From NCBI GenBank assembly GCA_033064195.1, contig JARBJD010000293.1:28852-92851 (forward strand): a stretch of DNA of 64,000 nt, written 5' to 3'. The position numbers and the translations under genes were made by a program. Each line of letters starts with the position of its first letter. Position 1 is the first letter of the stretch. The notes beneath the pieces are model-generated. The model worked only from the letters and a program-made list of their open reading frames with translations, was not told the origin of the DNA and searched no databases. Positions 60,809 to 64,000 of this stretch are shown here, piece after piece. Source of the stretch: Blattamonas nauphoetae (Eukaryota > Preaxostyla > Oxymonadida).

Positions 60809-60821
60809 AAAAATAAAAAAT
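60809..60821 (-). promoter_or_regulatory. T-rich viral promoter-like box, MAPG protein B
   Basis: The gene strand reads ATTTTTTATTTTT followed by ACATAAATG. Confidence 0.6.
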
Positions 60822-60838
60822 ACAATTCATTATTATTT

Positions 60839-61426
60839 TTATCTCGGAATTGCCTTTGTCAGTGAAATTCCATAATTGAGAATAGTGTTGTATGCTTCAT
60901 TGTAGGCAATACTCATATCTTTTCCACCAACAAGGATCTTGAAAATGGTTCGAAAAACTGGTAGTTTATTAAGACATAGGCACTTGTCAGATAAATCATC
61001 TAATTCAATCACTACATCGTTGATTCCAGTGAGTGTAGCAATCAGAGCACATAAATCACTTTGGTTTGTGATCAGTTTCTTTGATGGTTCAATGAGATTA
61101 TTCAGAAGTTTCTTTTCACAAGCAAAAGCATTCTTGTACACTAACAATAGTTGGTCTTTGAATGCTGCAATATTCGAAGTGTATTCTCGAAGTGGGAGTG
61201 AACGTGTTTGAATTGGAGCTGATGGATAGATCTCAAGTGGTGGTGGATCATAAAGACCTGGAACATTCTCTAGTTCAACATTAGCCACTTGTTCATTTCG
61301 ATCTTCGAGCTTTGGTCTTCCAGATGTTGATCCTTTATTGTCGATGATGACATTGTTGGTGATTGACGTTGGAACTGATGAAGAACTTGTGTGTTTTGTA
61401 AATTGACAACTGAGAATTGGCTGCAT
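60839..61426 (-). CDS. Viral protein of unknown function (195 aa)
   Basis: The N-terminal third is polar and Pro/Ser-rich with a Pro-Gly-Leu-Tyr-Asp-Pro-Pro-Pro segment; the rest is helical. No motif recognised. It lies in the leftward capsid-block operon-like run with its own T-rich box. Confidence 0.6.
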   Translation of the reverse strand: MQPILSCQFTKHTSSSSVPTSITNNVIIDNKGSTSGRPKLEDRNEQVANVELENVPGLYDPPPLEIYPSAPIQTRSLPLREYTSNIAAFKDQLLLVYKNAFACEKKLLNNLIEPSKKLITNQSDLCALIATLTGINDVVIELDDLSDKCLCLNKLPVFRTIFKILVGGKDMSIAYNEAYNTILNYGISLTKAIPR

Positions 61427-61431
61427 TTTAG

Positions 61432-61445
61432 TAAAAATAAAAAAG
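61432..61445 (-). promoter_or_regulatory. T-rich viral promoter-like box, 195-aa gene
   Basis: The gene strand reads CTTTTTTATTTTTA followed by CTAAAATG. Confidence 0.6.
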
Positions 61446-61468
61446 TCATAAATTCATTTTTGTTTTGA

Positions 61469-62497
61469 TCAACTACTGAGATACATGACGTCAGTTTGAC
61501 CTAGTGTTGCGTTTAAATTCTGTTCATTCGGAAGTGTGTCCAACACTCGAGGTCCTTTATAGTCAACTGGATTCCAGCCTCGCGCGAATGATTCGACTAT
61601 ATTTCCCCCTTGATTGAGAATTTCAAACACTGGAGCAATGAGGTCTTCTGGAGTGATATTATTGAGTTTAAGTAAATCAACACCAGCAGCTTTTGGAAAT
61701 GGATAGGAATTCAAGCGTTTTGTTACAATCTTCATGAATGATTTCTTTTTCAGTAAACCATTTGGATCAGCATAGAAATTATAATCCCAAATGTCACTCA
61801 GAAATGGAATTAATACTCCTCGATTCATATGAGTTGTTAAACCTGAACGTATTTTTGCGTAATCACCAAGAGAATCCACGTTCATAGCTTGGTTTGGTTG
61901 ACCAGCTGTTTGACTTGAACAACGAATATTAAGGTGTTTCATAGCTTCACTCGCAATCAATGATGATACTTGAAAAGTGCTCATTTGCTCAGGTGGTATA
62001 TCCGGATTGTCATTCCATATTTGAGTTTTCTTGTACTCTTTCCACTGTGCATCTATTCTCGGACGTTGATTCTGTTTAAATGAAGCATATTTTGTTTGTT
62101 TTCGTCCTTGTTTTGTTGGATTTGCAGCTGTCCAAGCATTTCGATACAAGTTTTCACGTCTCTTAGCTATTTTACCACCATTCCAATATCGTTCAATGCC
62201 ATTTTTGTCAGTCACAATCACATCGTCACTATAGCCATCTCCATCTCTGTCTTCAACAAGTACATTCCAACCACCATATCGTTTTGGATTGGAATCAATC
62301 ATGTGTTGTGCACTTGGAGCAGATCGAAATGCATCTTCATATCTGAGATCATAATCATGTTCTGCAAGGATTGCACTTGCTGCATGTCTGGCTAGTTTGT
62401 CTTTGGTGTTTTGTTTGAATGGATTAACACCTTTCTTCCTTTTTGACTGTGTCGGGTTTCTTTGTTGAATCTGTCGAAGAATATTTTGATCGTTCAT
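61469..62497 (-). CDS. Viral protein with Asp-rich calcium-loop-like motif (342 aa)
   Basis: Lys-rich N-terminus, then an Asp83-x-Asp-Gly-Asp-Gly-Tyr-Ser-Asp-Asp92 loop followed by a Val-Ile-Val-Thr-Asp...Asn-Gly segment. The loop resembles calcium-binding DxDxDG repeats. The remainder is soluble and without known domain. Proteins with such an Asp-loop and Asn-Gly motif recur, as I recall, in large DNA viruses of protists with unknown role. Shares a bidirectional AT-rich promoter region with the ATPase gene. Confidence 0.6.
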   Translation of the reverse strand: MNDQNILRQIQQRNPTQSKRKKGVNPFKQNTKDKLARHAASAILAEHDYDLRYEDAFRSAPSAQHMIDSNPKRYGGWNVLVEDRDGDGYSDDVIVTDKNGIERYWNGGKIAKRRENLYRNAWTAANPTKQGRKQTKYASFKQNQRPRIDAQWKEYKKTQIWNDNPDIPPEQMSTFQVSSLIASEAMKHLNIRCSSQTAGQPNQAMNVDSLGDYAKIRSGLTTHMNRGVLIPFLSDIWDYNFYADPNGLLKKKSFMKIVTKRLNSYPFPKAAGVDLLKLNNITPEDLIAPVFEILNQGGNIVESFARGWNPVDYKGPRVLDTLPNEQNLNATLGQTDVMYLSS

Positions 62498-62503
62498 TTA
62501 ATA

Positions 62504-62517
62504 AGAAATAAAATATT
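62504..62517. promoter_or_regulatory. Bidirectional AT-rich box between 342-aa gene and ATPase
   Basis: On the minus strand it reads AATATTTTATTTCT before the 342-aa start. On the plus strand TTTAATTTTATATAA leads into the ATPase ATG at 62531. Only 33 bases separate the two start codons. Confidence 0.5.
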
Positions 62518-62530
62518 TAATTTTATATAA

Positions 62531-63418
62531 ATGTTTCATCAAAAACAAATTACATCAAGAAGAAAACAAGGAAACAACTTAACACAAAGAATATCGTACA
62601 ATTCATTCGATAATTTATCAATCTCAGAGTATGTCAATCAGAGGCTGCAACAGGTGAAGACTTCTAACGTCGGAAAAGAACTTCCAAGTGCTATTCATCC
62701 TGAATTATTGTTCAATCGCAACAGTGTGAATGTACTCATTGGAAATAGAGGAAGTGGAAAGACCTATAATGTCCTCAGAGAACTGTTGAAAGTGCAGGAA
62801 GTGCCTCTCCAAGATGAGAGATTTCATTTGTTTGTGTACGTCACTGACAAGCACAATGATGGTACTTTTGAGCGATCCAAATCACTTATAAAGATTCCAA
62901 TTGTGAAGGTCAAGTATAATGAGATATTCGCATTTCTGGAGAATCTATCAACAGCAAAGGCAGCATACGAAGAAATCATTGATAATAACTGGGAAGAAAC
63001 AGTGACTGATCAGTCCAGAAAATCAATACTGAAAACACTCCATCTTGATTCATTTCGAGAACGTAATCTTCAAACAATGATCCTCCTCGATGACTGCAGA
63101 AGAATCCTCAGTGAGCGAAGAACAAAAGCAAATCCTTCAATTCTGATGGACTTATTACTGGAGAATCGTCAACCAAAGTTCACATTCTTTCTCACCATTC
63201 ATGAACTGTTCTCATTGTCTCCAGATATGAAATCAAACATCGATTCAATATGGATCTTTGGTGGATTCAATAATGAACGAATCAGGAGAGTTTTCAATCA
63301 ACTGAATGCACCGATGGAATGCAAAGAATTCTGGAGTACATACAAACAATTGACAAAGCAACAAGCAGCAATCTTTCGATATGGTCAGAGCGTAAGTATT
63401 GATTACCTTGTTGTTTAA
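62531..63418 (+). CDS. Genome-packaging ATPase (A32/FtsK-HerA type)
   Basis: 295 aa. Walker A Gly71-Asn-Arg-Gly-Ser-Gly-Lys-Thr78; Walker B strand Met-Ile-Leu-Leu-Asp-Asp ending near residue 188; a later Thr-Ile-His (sensor-like) after a hydrophobic strand. Length fits the compact packaging ATPases of poxvirus A32, virophages and Polinton-like viruses, which drive DNA into double-jelly-roll capsids. It diverges from the 342-aa gene. Stop TAA. Confidence 0.8.
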   Translation: MFHQKQITSRRKQGNNLTQRISYNSFDNLSISEYVNQRLQQVKTSNVGKELPSAIHPELLFNRNSVNVLIGNRGSGKTYNVLRELLKVQEVPLQDERFHLFVYVTDKHNDGTFERSKSLIKIPIVKVKYNEIFAFLENLSTAKAAYEEIIDNNWEETVTDQSRKSILKTLHLDSFRERNLQTMILLDDCRRILSERRTKANPSILMDLLLENRQPKFTFFLTIHELFSLSPDMKSNIDSIWIFGGFNNERIRRVFNQLNAPMECKEFWSTYKQLTKQQAAIFRYGQSVSIDYLVV

Positions 63419-63596
63419 AATCAATCTGATTTGTTCAAAATTGTTTAGATATTTTGCAATGATTCTAAATGATTTAAACACAATAACGTTATTTTTAAAA
63501 TGATTTTGTAACTTTTAATTCATTATAAATGAGTCTAACAGTTTTGAGCCATTTGAACCAGAACAGATAAATTTAGATTCAGTTGAAAGTTTTCAG
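63419..63596. other. AT-rich gap
   Basis: The frame of the next protein is open from about 63520 without an earlier Met. Otherwise nothing. Confidence 0.4.
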
Positions 63597-63859
63597 ATGT
63601 ATTTAAACAAGAATGGAGAGATTCTGAAACGATATACAACAAATAAGCTGAACAAAATGATCAAGATTGACGGATACAGAATAACCAAGACCAAAGGTGT
63701 AATTGCACTTCGAAAAGATTACTATGGTGGTTCTTCAACAATGAATTATACAGATTCACCACAAAATATGATGAACTTGTATCAAGAATAGCTGTGCTTG
63801 AAGACATTGTGAAACGTCTCGCCAATGCTATTGACACTAAGAATCAACGTTGGGGTTAA
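63597..63859 (+). pseudogene. Small viral protein with C-terminal coiled coil, probably frameshifted
   Basis: A 64-codon frame (63597-63791) is followed, in another phase, by ~32 codons with heptads (Leu-Val-Ser-Arg-Ile-Ala-Val-Leu-Glu-Asp-Ile-Val) ending TAA at 63857-63859. A one-base shift near 63740-63770 would join them. Upstream codons lack a Met. Function unknown. Confidence 0.45.
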
Positions 63860-64000
63860 TTTTCAAAGCTTCCTGAACATTGATGGAATCAGATAAATGT
63901 CCCAAACACTTTAATAATAAGTCCTCATCTTTGATTATTTTTGTTGAAACCAGTTGTATTAATTGTTTTTGTGCTTCGCTCACTTTCTGATTGATAAAAA
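63837..64000 (-). CDS. C-terminal part of a leftward viral gene, cut by the window end
   Basis: An open minus-strand frame enters from the right edge and ends with TAG at 63837-63839, after ~54 codons of helical sequence (Glu-Ala-Gln-Lys-Gln-Leu-Ile-Gln-Leu). Its end overlaps the end of the preceding plus-strand frame. Too short to identify. Confidence 0.45.
   Translation of the reverse strand, partial: FINQKVSEAQKQLIQLVSTKIIKDEDLLLKCLGHLSDSINVQEALKINPNVDS

Noticed and set aside
1-64000. Whole-window genetic code with UAR as glutamine
   Set aside because: Two intact giant genes use no UAR codon, and several viral genes clearly end in TAA or TAG; recoding is considered only for the Cys-rich gene as an open question.
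1-64000. tRNA or rRNA genes
   Set aside because: No cloverleaf or rRNA-like segment was recognised by eye; a covariance scan would be needed to be sure.

Overview
The window looks like a contig from an anaerobic flagellate of the oxymonad type (Blattamonas or Monocercomonoides relatives). I infer this from very long, mostly intron-free genes for secreted or membrane beta-helix proteins, some ending in a degenerate kinase-like tail, from ARM/SPRY-type families, and from a large load of transposons. No rRNA or tRNA was recognised. Identity is inferred from gene style only; no search was possible.

Layout. 1-22 kb: two intact giant surface-protein genes on the minus strand (2217 and 2646 aa: signal peptide, beta-helix, tandem ~105-aa modules, one membrane span, pseudokinase-like tail). 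Between them lie remnants of an ARM-repeat-like gene and a coiled-coil/SPRY-like gene. The ARM gene is split by a 1146-bp terminal-inverted-repeat (TIR) element with an exact 9-bp target duplication. 22.7-29.7 kb: one beta-helix membrane-protein gene hit by three different TA-flanked TIR elements. Removing each one restores the reading frame; the gene also carries one TGA. 29.7-42.6 kb: a second beta-helix gene split by about 9.9 kb of nested TIR segments that themselves hold further broken surface genes on both strands. 42.6-50 kb: AT-rich graveyard with hairpins, small gene remnants, a cysteine-rich multi-exon gene whose frame contains five TAA/TAG codons at glutamine-like places, and a duplicated SPRY tail.

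50-64 kb: an AT-rich integrated virus-like element running off the right end. It starts with a field of direct and inverted repeats, then encodes a primase-polymerase plus SF3 helicase (D5 type), an S74-chaperone fibre-like protein, two paralogous large capsid-like proteins, two small MAPG amphipathic proteins, several virion-like orphans and a packaging ATPase. Most of these genes are preceded by a T-rich TTTTATTTTT box. The set matches the core of Polinton-like viruses and related double-jelly-roll DNA viruses. No PolB, integrase or protease is visible in the part seen. Frameshifts in the primase-helicase and the second capsid paralog suggest decay (or consensus errors).

Together the window shows a surface-protein-rich host locus being repeatedly cut, copied and filled by TIR elements, next to an endogenous virus.
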